DNA of 64,000 bases from Apostichopus japonicus (Eukaryota; Echinodermata; Holothuroidea; Aspidochirotida; Stichopodidae): contig NC_092578.1 in assembly GCF_037975245.1 (NCBI RefSeq), positions 20,230,821 to 20,294,820 on the forward strand. Direction: 5' to 3'. Below are positions 49,201 to 61,810 of this stretch, piece after piece (the first letter of the stretch is position 1; each line of letters begins with the position of its first letter). The notes under the pieces were generated by a model. That model searched no databases and was not told where the DNA came from. It saw only the letters and a program-made list of their open reading frames with translations. The translations under genes and the position numbers were made by a program.

Positions 49201-49918
49201 ATTAAAGGCGGAGACCATTTCTCGTTGACGATATCCATGGTGATCCTAAGTTGTTACCGTTGGTCGTCACATGTTATCTATAGTCTAAGAAAGCCTAATC
49301 AATATTCATTGATCGTCACCAGCGTAAACAATGTTAATGCCGTCAGAATTTGAAGTACTACTATACTACTACAACAGTACATAACAAACACTGTACGTAC
49401 TATATACTAGCAACACTGTATAATTGAGCTCGCTCGATGCGAAGGCGGAGTTTACACGGGAGTAGCCAAAGTATTGAGATATTTCCCCATCTTTTGAAAA
49501 AAAAAAAATTGAAATGTGCTTTGAAAGATGATTCCCACCATGAGTGATCAACTAGATAACGAACTACGACATCGTCAAAAGAAATGTAAGTTGTTACACA
49601 TTTGAATTTTTCGTGGTTGGACGCGAACACTGGCGCACCCATCGTATGCTGAACAATATATAGGCCTATACAGTACTACTGTACTAGGCTATAGCCTATA
49701 GCCCAGAGCCGTAGATTGTGCATGTAACTTTTATTGAGCCTACAAAAACATTAATACTAACAATATGAATAACAAAAATAAAGCAATTTATGATATTTAA
49801 TATACCAATTATTATATGCTGATGAATCAAAGGTCTTGCATCTGCGATATTATTAGATATATTTACTTGTTATTTGCTTTCTCCACATGGTCTCAAATAA
49901 CACACCTAAACTAGTGTT
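49201..49918. other. No gene seen
   Basis: Unique AT-rich sequence with GTAC/TAGGCCTA-type words. A minus-strand open frame at 49369-49642 has no recognisable content. Confidence 0.4.
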
Positions 49919-50095
49919 AGTAAATGTGTCAAGGGAGTGTGATTTTTAGCACAGCTACTTAACATTGTGATTTCTTGAGGAGTGCGATTTGCAGCATACG
50001 CTAAAGCAAATAGTAAATGTGTCAGGAGAGTGTGATTTTTAGCACAGCTACTGCACATTGTGATTTCTTGAGGAGTGCGATTTGCAGCATACCCA
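49919..50095 (+). repeat. 93-bp direct repeat, 2 copies
   Basis: AGTAAATGTGTCA(A/G)G..., GTGATTTTTAGCACAGCTAC and GAGGAGTGCGATTTGCAGCA occur twice, 93 bp apart, with few differences. Confidence 0.92.
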
Positions 50096-50440
50096 TAGGC
50101 GTAGTAGGCGGGGGAGGGGGGTGGCTGCAGCCCCCAACCTTAAGTATTTGTGAAAATTCGGGCAATATGCTGAGAATTTTTAGGGCACCCACTGAAAGAA
50201 ATATATTTTGCAATGTGTTTTTCAATGGTTAAACTTATTAATATGATCATTGTAACAACTTCCCCAATAAGTATAACCAATATGGAAGGGTAATAACACA
50301 GAAAATGATTGTATGTTATTGGCATGTAATGTATTAACTGATGAATGCCTATATGCACATTAACATGTTGAACGCACACGGAGCGGGCGAAAAATTTTGG
50401 TTATATTTTGGGCAAGTCGTTACAGCCCCCCCAAATCAAA
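50096..50440. mobile_element. Dispersed repeat with TTCGGGCAA motif
   Basis: CATAGGCGTAGTAGGCGGGG, a G-run, GGCTGCAGCCCCC, AAATTCGGGCAATATG and, at the far side, GGGCAAGTCGTTACAGCCCC. Related to 10140-10510. Ends not resolved. Confidence 0.5.
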
Positions 50441-51441
50441 TTAGGCTACTACACCTTTGGCACAGGTCTGCAAGTTTGACAACTCAAAGCTTTTTATTGG
50501 CATTGTTAAGTTGTAATCCAATTAAGTTCCAGATGCACCACAAAAGTTAGTCCTAATATGCAGTTTATGGACTGGCTTTATGATTTTTTTCATCACATCA
50601 AGCAAGCGGTGGCTAATTATCCCCTCCCATAGATGTGTTGTAAGCTGCTGTCACAGTTAGCAAGTGGTATGAGTGACACATCAGGTTTTGATTGGACTAC
50701 CCCTGAAATATTTTCACGTCAAATGTACAACTTAGGGCAGCCAGCTACATGACCCTGATTTTGTGAGCAGGCCAAGTAGCCACCCCATGACCTAGATTAC
50801 CCAGGCAGGTCACTGTGTAAAGAATTCAATGGAAAATTGTTTCTGTACAATAGTCACAAATTCATTAACAAAAATATTCAAGATTGTTGCAATGGGAGGG
50901 TGAAGAGGCAGGGTAGGTTATTTTATGGAGAGGGATAGTGGCAAGTGGTTATATATGTGACCGCATGAATGAAAATATTCCATCAACGCTAGGGAATAAT
51001 TGGATTACATTATCATTTGTTTTTCAATATAATTTGTGTTGCTGCAATGAATTGTATATAGTAAACAACAATATCATTTCTTTCTTATGCAGAATAATCA
51101 TTTTAGCCTTATGTTATAAGTGAAACAAGGAAAATTTCTATAACAAGTCTATACAATCCACTCATTTTTTAATTCTATTTTACTTCTTCACTTTGTGACC
51201 ATGTTAAAAATGATGACACTCCTAGGGAAACTCGTTTTGAAAGCGGCAACATTAGCTGTTTGACAAAATGAAGGGTGGGAGCTGGGGTGGTCATTCTTTT
51301 CGTTATTCTGATTGGGCTTACTGCATCTTCCCATTACAACCTTCAACATTTTTGAGAGCTTTCAATTCAAATTTAGAAAACAAATGTGTTTTTACATTTT
51401 CTTAAGATATTTCTGTTTTTGACCTGGCCATGAAAAGATGC
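50441..51441. other. No gene seen
   Basis: Apparently unique sequence; no coding exon, array or element ends noted. Confidence 0.4.
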
Positions 51442-51449
51442 GTCACGAA

Positions 51450-53158
51450 TAGTGTTCAACTGATTAACCTAATCGGAATCGGAATCGGTACGAATCATAA
51501 TCGGAATCGGTAAAAATTACGTGGAATACCAGTTATGTGATACCGATTATTCAAAGAAACATATGGAAGGTGAAAATATCATTATTCAAAAGCATATGGG
51601 AGTTGAAAATATCAACTGATGTATTAGGTTTGTTCTTTTACTACGAAATATTAAAATAATCCATACGTCTTTCACAGTGTATACTTTCATCAAATTAGGC
51701 TGCCAGGGTCGCCGATTTTGCTTCCCTCGTGGTTAGTGACTTCATATTTCTTGGCACAGTAAACATAGCAGCAATACCAATTTCGCGAATTAAAGAATGT
51801 GCTGGACAGGGTCGGAAATAAGCGGGGGCGATGGGCGATTCGCCCTCGCAAGTGCTAAAAAGACCTCCTAAAGCACAATTACGAGTGCGAAAAAGAAATA
51901 TAAGAAAATCGCCCTCGTTATATCAGGTGTCTGTGTAAAATTAATTGTGACATGCGTTTGCTTTAGCTAGGAATTGCAGTTGCAGCGCGAATCGCGCAAA
52001 CAGTTTTCACATCCCGCATCAAATTTGAAGCAGTGCGAGAGGGTCGCGCACAATCACCGGGAATCTACCGTGGCAAATTATGGCCTGCACGAAGCAATTT
52101 CAGTACCAGCGAAAATAACCTAAAATCCTCACAAATCTCCGACCACATGGTAGCCTTACTTCACACTAAGTCAACTGCATGGAAATCTAACCTTGCCATC
52201 TGTTTATTCGCTCCAGTTGTGTCGCAAATAAAAAAATATCCAAGGAAACTGCAATCTTCGACCACATGTTAGCCTAACAACCACACTAAGTCAATGGGAA
52301 ATGTAGCCTAACCATCGGTTTGCCAAAAAAAAAAATGCGTAGCTTAGTTTACAACTTTCAATTTGCTGGAAATCGGCATTTGTTTGGAAGGTACTGTAAG
52401 TGATATGTCTTATAGAGGGAATGTTATATTTTATATTGGAGTAGTTTCTAGTTGTTATTGTTTCTTTACATCAATCTGGTATTACATTTTAGAGTAATTT
52501 TAAACAAGATACGATGATAAAATTTGCTTTTCAGTTTGATTGGCCTAAGCTTACATTTTCTAATTGAACCTGAATGGAGTTAAATAGGAAATGAAGAGGT
52601 ATGTTTAACTTCAAATTCGTAACATTTCTATTTGTCCTTAAACGGTATAATACTGAAAATAAGTATAAAATAATGTCGGAATGAAGGCAATATGTCATTA
52701 AAATTTACACTTTGGTAAAGATTGAAGATGGATGGTTTGTCTGAGATACTTTTTGAGATGGAAATTTTGAGTAACTATTCTTAACCCATTTCAAGCCATT
52801 AACAGGTGACATTCCCGTCGAGGTGGTTAGGCCATTCCCTTAGCACAGTGCTGACTAGGTAGGATGTCATATTTCCGTATTTTGGAAATTTAAAAAAAAA
52901 AAAACTTTTTTTTCTTTCCGAGAAACTCCAGAGGTAATTTGGTTCATACAAAATGATACCTTAGAGCATTGTATAACAACGAAGCAAAAGGAAACAGGGA
53001 AAATCACAACAATAATTGTTACTGTCAAACTTTATTGCTGATTTCGTATAGACGGGATATTTTCTCATTTTCAAATAATCGGAATCGGAATCGGTACGAT
53101 TATGAAAAAAATAATCGGTAATCGGTATTTTCTGTTATGCATAATCGGTTGTACACTA
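51450..53158. mobile_element. hAT-type element family E (8-bp TSD)
   Basis: A 1709-bp element with ends TAGTGTTCAACTGATTA and TAATCGGTTGTACACTA (inverted, few mismatches), flanked by the perfect duplication GTCACGAA (51442-51449 and 53159-53166). Both sub-terminal regions are rich in AATCGG words. The interior at ~52140-52320 contains, on the minus strand, the same ~120-bp ACCATGTGGTCGAAGAT repeat found in family D. No transposase seen. Confidence 0.88.
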
Positions 53159-53166
53159 GTCACGAA

Positions 53167-54950
53167 CATGAATTTGGCTAAATCTCAATATCGAGTGAAT
53201 GAATGTTGTAGTGTGTACACCAGTTATTTTATCACTAATTGTTTATGATAGAGGCCTATAGGTAATATGGCCTAATTTAGGTTACCACATTGTTACTGTA
53301 CAGTGTACTGTAGTTGGTTACAGCAAAACCATCTATTTTATTTGGTTCCATATAAGTGTTTAAAACATTATATATCAGTTCAAAAAAGGTAAAAAAATGG
53401 AAGCATAGTTTACAAATTGCTTTGCACAAAGTGGCCACAAATGCACAATGGCATGACTGACCATCTGGGTACTGTATGTCATGTGTGATATAACTTGGCA
53501 TGACATCAGACTATGTGTATGTACCGTTAATAAGTTAAGTTAATGCTTGGTGCTGACAAAACACATGAAAAATTGTATTGTTATTATCAATCAAATACCG
53601 AGTGTCATACCATTGGTCAGGTCTCGAGAATTATCCCCTTTTTATGACTAAAAGTCAATTAAATTCTTGTTGATAATTTCGTGACATACTGTATACTGTT
53701 ATTTCGAGAACGCTATTATTTAAGTATTGAGAGCCCTTGAAAGTTCAGTTCACTTCATAAACAATCATCACACCTGAAAAATCCCCACACATGATGTACA
53801 TAATAGTAGTGAGCCATTTCACACGGTTAACTCACTTTGACATTGGTCATTGAACAAAACTGTGATTTGAACTTGCCTCAAGGTCACTGCAATAATGTTT
53901 CTTTTTTGATTGGGATAGACATACATTTACTGTGTTCTGATAAATGCAAGAACTCCCAAACTCAGGCAACAGTTACAGTATATCGTGATACTTAGAAGCA
54001 AATACGCAGGCTTTCTTCCTTCAAATGGTTCTTTTCTAACACAAGTTCTTTCCCGCTACGATTCCTGCTGAAAATTTTTGCTTCTCTTTGGGGAAATGAT
54101 TAAATGATAACTGTTGAATCAAGAAGATGGGGAAGACACAGAAAACACACACAAATTTTACAAATGTGATAAAATTATGAAATCAAGGTGCCAAATACTC
54201 CTAAAATTCCCTAAAAATGTTTGGCGACAGTCCTCAGTAGTTCTACTTCATTACAGTATTTTGTGATTAGGCAAACACACTCATATTTGTGCATTAAACA
54301 CAAGCAACTTTTTTTCCATGACCGCATGTACCAAACATGCTAAAATAACCCTGGCCCTTTCAGTAATTGAATTCCCACAACCAACTAAAGTATCCAGTGA
54401 CATGCGCCACAAAGGCAATGGGACTTACGTGTGATTTCTCCCACATGTAGTTAAGTCAATGGAGAAGCGCCATTGACTTACTATGTAATCGTTAAAAACA
54501 ACGTTCGATCGGAAGTTTTCCCTTGCAGATGGTAATCATTGAAAACTTGAAGCAAACGTCCGGGATTGCTTTATTTTTTATATCAGATTATATTCCGATA
54601 TCAGATCACCAAATTATGAATATTTTAGTTCAGTTCGGTCTACTTTTCACTTTATTTATGTTGGAGTTGCAACACTGATAATGGTTAATTTTAATACCAG
54701 TTCTAAAAGCTGGCCCTAACTTTTTTATTTTCATTTCGTAGCCAATGGCTACTATTTCCCCCCTTCTTTAGTCTGTACAGCACTGCCATTTACTGTGTTG
54801 TGGTGGGATTGCAATATTGCGACTCATCGTTATAAACGTACAGCGCCCCATGTTTGTATGACGGTGTTCTTTATTTGCTTTAGTGTGAAATGTTAAGTCG
54901 TTCATTTACATCTTTGATTATATTGGCCTAGAAGTTGGTAATCATGCATA
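53167..54950. other. No gene seen
   Basis: AT-rich, apparently unique sequence. Short frames only. Confidence 0.4.
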
Positions 54951-54959
54951 TATTAGGCC

Positions 54960-55073
54960 AGTTCCATGAAAATGATAAAATAATCGGTAATTAGTAATTG
55001 GCATCGTCCTGATTGTCACATGAACTAATCGGTAATCGGTAATATCCGATTATCATATAATCAGTCGAACACT
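54960..55073. mobile_element. hAT family E end fragment
   Basis: AATCGGTAAT words leading to ATAATCAGTCGAACACTA, a right end like that of 51450-53158. The matching left end and target duplication were not found. Confidence 0.65.
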
Positions 55074-55439
55074 AACAGTTATCGTAGCCTACTGTATTTT
55101 CCCCCCAAAACAAGATTTCGTCCATTGTACTACAGTATGTTAGTAGTGGCAATGTTTTTAATGCAGCACTGCAGGCAATTGTTGGGACATATAAGGTGTC
55201 TTCTAGTTCTAAGGACATTATACAAAATTGTTGGACTGTTCAGCCTAATGCTGGACATCTGGCCACCTTAGTTGACCTGCATTCTAGTTATAATATTGAA
55301 TGCATGTTGCAGGTTTTGATTCCATAATGGAGGCAGAAAGTATGTGCAATGGTGATGGTGTTTGTGTGTACAGTATGACACTTGTTTGTTAACAACGTAC
55401 CTCAAAAGTTCATGGTGGCTTAAGCTACTGTAGGCGCAT

Positions 55440-56430
55440 ACAAGTACCCTATTAAAATTGGTGGCGGTCAAAGGTCATTTGCAGTCAACAGCAATAAGTC
55501 AAAAGTGTGAAAATCCTATAAACACAATATCTGTAACTCAAGATGTACATCTTCCTTGAACTTCATACTACATGCAGATCCAGCTTGGCGACTGCAAGAC
55601 CCCTATTGAAATTGGTCGAGGTCAAATGTGGTCAACAGACCTGTGTCAAAGTCTGAAAACATTTTAAACATGATAATTTAAAATTAAAGCTACAATTAAT
55701 CTGAATTCTCCAACGCTATGATTTTCTTTGGGTGAACATAGTGTGGTCAAATGTAATTCAGTTTAGTTTTGTGTGGGGTCGGGTGGGGGGGGGGGGCTCT
55801 ATAGGTAGGTCTTCAAACGAACATGTAGTCATCCAGGATATGAAATCTGCTTCAAAGAGTTGACAGTCTTGCTTTAAACACACTCAAATGGCTCTTTAAT
55901 AATCAGTTTCATTCTCAGAGCTTCAAGGGTCAGTGGTGCAAAAATTGACTCAATGGATCAATAGGTTATCTCAAATGGTCTCAAAATTAGCCATTTTCTC
56001 TATATAAAGAATGTATAGATTTATACTCATGTAGATGAGTTTTTCAACATAGATTTGTAGGTTGTGAAAATGTACATAGTGTATAAACAATGTCATGTTA
56101 AATTATGATAGAAAATGTCTTTTTATTTTAAACAATTGATCTATGTGCCTATATATTTCACATAGGAAGATTGTTCTTTCTGGATATTGAACATTTTGGA
56201 ATAAAAATTCTATACTGTAAAATCCTTACCAGTGAATGAAATGGTTGATGTCCACAAGGGAGTGCTATAAATAAGGGCCGGAAATATAATATCTGATCTG
56301 TTTGGTTCTCTTTATTCTTGGACAGATTTACTGTAACTCCCTTGCTCTAAAGTCAGATAGTGATTTGGAACTTTGAGCAAATTGTATGGCAAGAAATCAC
56401 CAAACCAACTGGCTTTTTGGTTTCATTTTA
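55440..56430 (+). repeat. Dispersed ~1-kb repeat, second copy
   Basis: Shares ordered segments with 17560-18600 (GTCAAATG..., TCTGAAAACATTTTAAACAT, TTTCTTTGGGTGAACAT, TCTGATCTGTTTGGTTCTCT) and GGTCAAAGGTCATTTG blocks with 26080-26830, but lacks the expanded 53-bp and 40-bp arrays. G-run at ~55787. Confidence 0.6.
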
Positions 56431-56703
56431 TCATTGTGTTTTATGGCTGGTTCTAGTTCATAAGTGAAAATCATAAGAAGGTGATTAAACACATATTTGG
56501 ATTAATGGTTGAGAGGATTTAAAGCCCCCAAAAATAGTGGGTACTTGGAGTTTTGAAAGATAGCATGTCTTCATGTATTGTACAATAAATAAGGAATTGG
56601 TGGAGCTTATTCACAATACTATAAACAATTGCTTTCAGAATCCAGTACAGTATTATCAATTAAGTGAGTTTCAAAGACCTTCACCCTAATTTTGATATTT
56701 CAG

Positions 56704-56995
56704 GCTCATTTGGAGATGATGACAGACTTTACCCGATTACCAGTGTCAATGCTATGAATGGCAGTCTGTTTTCAGAGCAGCTTTTCCATGGGGTAGACCC
56801 TAGCCTGCTCTCGGGAACCAATCCCCAGAGCCATGAGATCCTTATGGAACAGGTCAGAGAGGCAGCTGAACAAGCCAAGGGCACCTTTGTAGCTCACATG
56901 GAGAATCAGTTAAAAAATATGAAAGTTTCTGATAACAGACTTGTCAGGCCTGGTGTTGAAGAACTGGATAGCAATGAAAACAAGAAGTCGTTAAG
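56704..56995 (+). CDS. Unrecognised gene, internal exon a
   Basis: 96 complete codons plus partial codons at each end (starts with two bases, ends with two). Balanced composition and both splice sites support a real exon. The in-frame codons upstream of the acceptor run only to a stop at 56661. Confidence 0.7.
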
Positions 56996-58104
56996 GTAAG
57001 GAAGATCGAAAAGGGCAACTGTTCTTAAATAATCTATTGCAATCTTGTTTTAAAGAGTCACATCAATTCATTCTGACCAGACAGTTGGCTTCTTTGTTAC
57101 AGTACCTTGCAGTAAATTGCATTGGTTAACATAAATTCAATATTGTACGTTGTGGAGTTTATTTTGGTGATATTTACACATTTTGATACTCAAACATCTT
57201 TTGAATGAATAACAATTCTGCAAAAGCCCTGGCAAGATCAAAGTGAAGGAAGGCTAGCCCCCCTCTCCCACTCCCCCTGCCACAAATTATGACATTTTAG
57301 TAGTTTTAAGTCCAAAATTTTGTTGTAACACTGCCAATGTGCAAATATAAAAAAATTGCTATACATTTAGTAAATTTATCTACTCGAAAAAATTTGTAGT
57401 GAAACAACAAACTATGCCAATGAGTTTTCTTGTTAATAATGAGGATATTGCATGAGTTTTGAACCAAAGGATTTCCCTAAGATATGAGTTTGCACTTAAT
57501 TCATGTGCTAAAATGTGAGAATCTGGCCCAGTTTATATGATGAAACATTTTGACTGCATATTCCTTATGATGGAGATAAAACATATAAATTAAAAATTCA
57601 AGGACAGACCAGATTTAAATAAATAAATAAAGCTAAATATTCATGAATATCTTTGGAAGAATGAGGTGACAGACCTGTGTTGACCCAGAGGAGGATCAGT
57701 GGGGACGCAGTGCCAAAATGTTACGTTAATAGGCTAAGTAGATGGCAATGTGCATTAGTTAAGGTGAGACAGGTAACTGCAGTTTATGAATAACTTGTGG
57801 TTGGTAAGACCTGGATTAATGACATCCGTCTTTGCTCTGGGTAAACCTACAGTAGATGATTTTGCAAAATTACAGCTTTAAGTTGTTAGATTTGTCATGA
57901 ATTCAGTTGACTTATCCTGTAGGTGTCAATTGTTGCAGAGTACAGTATAGTATAACTGTTCAGAATGTGAATGAAATCATTGCTTAATGTTAAGTCCTGA
58001 AAATGTTACATTTGTGGATGGGTGTGCTAATTTTATTCTTTTGTTCATTTTTCTACCTTTAGAGTTTCTGGAAACAAGTTTCTGCCAAGGCAGTCTATGT
58101 TAAC
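56704..58104 (+). CDS. Two internal exons of an unrecognised gene
   Basis: Exon 56704-56995 (292 nt) follows acceptor CTAATTTTGATATTTCAG and ends AAG before GTAAGG. Exon 58063-58104 (42 nt) follows TTTTTCTACCTTTAG and ends before GTAAGT. The exons join in phase to give SFGDDDRLYPITSVNAMNGS, LFSEQLFHGVDPSLLSGTNP, QSHEILMEQVREAAEQAKGT, then FVAHMENQLKNMKV and, after the junction, VSGNKFLPRQSML. The EILMEQVREAAEQAKGT.. stretch looks helical, possibly coiled coil. I do not recognise the family. Upstream and downstream exons were not found with confidence; the next could lie beyond the window. Confidence 0.65.
58063..58104 (+). CDS. Unrecognised gene, internal exon b (42 nt)
   Basis: A short exon between a strong polypyrimidine acceptor and a consensus GTAAGT donor, in phase with exon a. 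Encodes VSGNKFLPRQSML. Confidence 0.6.
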
Positions 58105-58127
58105 GTAAGTACCAGCATTGTTATGAA

Positions 58128-59635
58128 CGCAGAATTCTGCGTCCAGGATGCAATGTTTTGGCCAGGGACGCAAACTCTTCAAATTGCTTGTGTCCCATGG
58201 AAGAAAACTTTTTTTTTTGAGAAAAAAACCCCAAGTACACATTCACAACTAGGTCAATGGAAAACATATCAAAACCCATTTTTGAATGAACATCCCTCAT
58301 TATTTCTTTTCACTGTAAAAACCACAACTTCTTCTGACAAGAACCAAAAGTTCTCCTACTCCTACAGGTCATTGAATTTGTTTGAAAATAAGTATATCAT
58401 AACAATCAACCACAAGGTTCAGGGTTAACAACACTCCATGACCGAGATTTTCATGCTAAAAATAGACAATGTTGCTTTTCAAAATTTCCCGTGATTTGAG
58501 TCCCCATCCATTGTCTTTGAAAATTATTGCTAGGACTGTAGTGCTCAATGAACACGTAGTATGTTGTTAAACAAAAATTACTTGAACATTACTTTCCCCT
58601 GTGAAGAGAAAGTGAAGTTTGTGGTATAGGCTACCATGTGTGTGCATTCCAATATCATAACATTAGGCTTGGTCACATACAGTATGTAAACCTTTCGACA
58701 ACAAAGATGCACAGTTTGCATTGTTTCTGAGACTATCACATAATATTTGAATCATTGTTTTGATCAGAAAATGTTAATGAGTGGAGACAATCTATGAATT
58801 TTGTGGGAAGCTAACATCTCTGATCCTGAACAGCGTATTCCATCTCACAGTATGTTTCTTCTCTCAGCATTAAGAGAACTGCTAATGAAAAGTGTGCATT
58901 CTTACCATCAGTGTACTTAGTTCTGCTGCAAAAATTGTTTGCGGCCCAATTCACCATGTGCTTCAGTAAATGTTATTTTGGCGCAACATTCTTGTGTAAA
59001 CTACTGTACTTTAGAACATTGAACTGATTATTTTTAAATCTACATTGCGTAAAAAGCTATTCACATAGACCTGTAATTTTCGTATAGATGATTGATTGCA
59101 AAGAGCCCAGGATAAATGTTGGATCAGATTTTCAGACTTTGCGCAAGTGCAGATGAAAATGAAGCTCCAACAGGCATATACAGTAGTACTGTATGCAGTA
59201 GTACTGTACAGTGAACTAGAATTTAGCAAGAGATATGCACACTGTACAGTAGGTACTGGGATTTTTGAAGAGTTGGTTGCCGGAATTGCTTCAAGGACAA
59301 AGCACTGAACTCGTACGGAGTTGGCGAGTAGCGAAGTGCAAGGGCGGATGAAAGAGGAGGACAGGGGTAAAAATTGGTTGAAACGGCAGGGTGGTCGAAA
59401 GGAGGGCAGGCCGGGCTGCCCCTGAAAATCAGCGAAGCTACAGTAAGGCACTGAGCATTTCTGTCATATATATTGTGTATAACATTCACAAAGTATAAAG
59501 GCAGTGATACTATGAGTAACAGTAGGTCATATGATAAACGTAATTGGTTTTGGATTGGGACGCAAGCTTTTTTTACGGGACGCAACTTTTCCGGGGGCTT
59601 GCGTCCCTGGGACGCAAACTCTTTTTCTAATAATA
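58128..59635. mobile_element. Repeat fragments ending GGGACGCAAACTCTT
   Basis: GGGACGCAAACTCTT occurs at ~58163 and ~59608 in the same orientation. The second is preceded by GGGACGCAAG/CTTGCGTCCC inverted words. These look like ends of one dispersed family; limits and class unresolved. The sequence between is otherwise featureless. Confidence 0.4.
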
Positions 59636-59639
59636 TTAC

Positions 59640-61370
59640 TGAAGTACTGCAGAATTAGATGTTAAGATTTTGTTGTCAATTAAACATGAATTTTGTCACT
59701 TTGATACAACTTTTGATTTGTTTTGTTGGTGACTGAAATACACTTTGCCTGTGGATGTAATTGTACATATAACCTTTTAAGTAATTGGGCAGGTAGGTAC
59801 AGCACTAGCACTGTCCACGTTGTGGTCTGTATGGTAATACTTATGAGTAACTCCATCCTATAACTGCACTCAACTAAAGGTTGAAGTTTATTTTCTTTTA
59901 ACCCGAACCCTGTCAATACCAATATCTTTTGAAATTGAGACTTCAAAACTTGGGAATAGAGCATTACATCACACAACTTAATACTAAACATTGAGAAACA
60001 TACTGATCTATTTGGTATTGCTTAAGTACATTGTACATGAAACATGCCTTAAATACCTTCCACATCTACTGTACAGTACAGTACTTGGTATTGACCTGTC
60101 ATAACTGATGCATCGTGCATCAAACACTCACAAGCACAGCTGCAGTGGTAGTGAGATTCTGCACCATTGCTTTTCATTAGACCAAGCGTATAGCCAGGAT
60201 TTCATCTGACTGGGAGGGGGCCTGGGGGGGTGAGCGTCTGGTTCAATTTATTGACCTTTCAGTAAGATGTATTGGTTGCTAGTATTTGCATTAGCGTGTG
60301 GATGTTTGGTATTGTAATGTGAGAACAGTTCTGAAGAGCACAGAGTGCTGTGTTGACTACTTCTGTTCTGTAGCTGTGCAAGAACCAACTGATCGTTTAA
60401 AGTCGACAATGGTAAAGCTTGAGAAAAGTTGTCTGCAGTGTTTCATTAAACATGGCAAGGAAATAAATTGCAGCCTGTCACTGATTCATATTAAAATAGT
60501 CTTGTAGCTTGTACTAGAGACCTCCAATTGCAGACATACCTTTTAGTTCTTAAAGTTGAATAAACTTTTAGCACACTTCAATATTAAAGGGGTTATGACC
60601 TTTGATAGGTCATTCTCACACTTATATTATCAATTTTAACTTAATAGCTAAATATGTTTTGTCACCCACTTTGAGTAAATGACAGGTCTATCTGTTAATT
60701 AAAGTGCATTGCAGTTGTGTGGCTTTGTGCTAGCAGCCATCTGTGGTTTCATCATTGAACATTTGATATACGTTTAATCAAATTAGCAAGCTAAAATGAT
60801 TATTTCTCCTAGGTCCTCACTGTCTTAATTAAATCTCATGGTTCATATTCACAATTGCCATGGGCCTCTTGGAAGTAGAACAGGATGGTAATGTATGTCA
60901 TTTCCTGTGTTAGATGTATGAACTCATTTAATGAGATTCAGAACGTAATCCTAGCTGCATGGCTTATTGAGCAAGCTGTCAATTATTTCAAGGCTTTGGA
61001 TACAGAAGTGATATTTATGACACTTTCCTCTTCTAACATTGAGTGGCATACAACAAACTTTTCTGTATTGATGACTTGCAAGAATATGTATTCGCATTGT
61101 TTTCATTGCAGGAAAGGCTGAGCAAACTATAATATATAAATATAATATAAATACCATATATTAAAGTGCTGTTATCATGAAATATAACATGCTCAAGAGC
61201 ACTGTACAACAGAACCAAAACCTGGAATATAAAATTACCAAACTTTAGAAAACCTTAAAGTAATAACAACAGCAGTAAAAGTAAAACATGATATAAGACA
61301 GGGTAACAATGTCCCTGTTTGTATCACCACATATAGCTCATTCCCACCCGAAGCGATACTTCCCTGTTCC
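59640..61370. other. No gene seen
   Basis: AT-rich. A fragment at 60183-60235 (AGCGTATAGCCAGGATTTC then a G-run) looks like an old element end. No splice-bounded conserved frame. Confidence 0.4.
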
Positions 61371-61377
61371 TAATTTA

Positions 61378-61810
61378 TTACCCGAATCCTACGCAAAGTG
61401 ATATATATTTATATGCAAACCGATGGTTAGGCAAGATTTTCCCATTGACATAGTGTGGTGTTAGACTACCATGTGGTTGAAGATAACAGCAATGATGAAA
61501 GTATTCCATGGATATCGTATAACTGCGTCACAATTTAAGCAAATAAACAGATGGTAAGGCTAGATTTCCACGTTGACTTAATGTTGTGTTAGGCTACCAT
61601 GTGGAAGAAATTGAAAGAATTCTCACAATTATTATGTTTTCATTCATTTATTTCATAGAATGAAAGACTGACATGAAATTTACGAGATGTTATGGATTAT
61701 AGACGGGATAACTAAAAAATCAATCGCAAGTGCCTTTTTAGTAATTGTTTATTCCAAATGCGATCAAATCGCGCAATCTCGCAGCTAATGCAAACCCTGG
61801 GCCTGCATAA
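61378..61810 (+). mobile_element. hAT D/E-type internal repeat fragment
   Basis: Two units of the ~120-bp repeat (TTAGACTACCATGTGGTTGA..., ATGAAAGTATTCCATGGATA, AATAAACAGATGGTAAGGCT) followed by the ATGCAAACCCTGGGCCTGC-like end region. No target duplication found. Confidence 0.65.

Noticed and set aside
58360-58435. A third exon of the unrecognised gene after a CTCCTACTCCTACAG acceptor
   Set aside because: Phase would fit, but no good donor follows and the frame closes within 20 codons.
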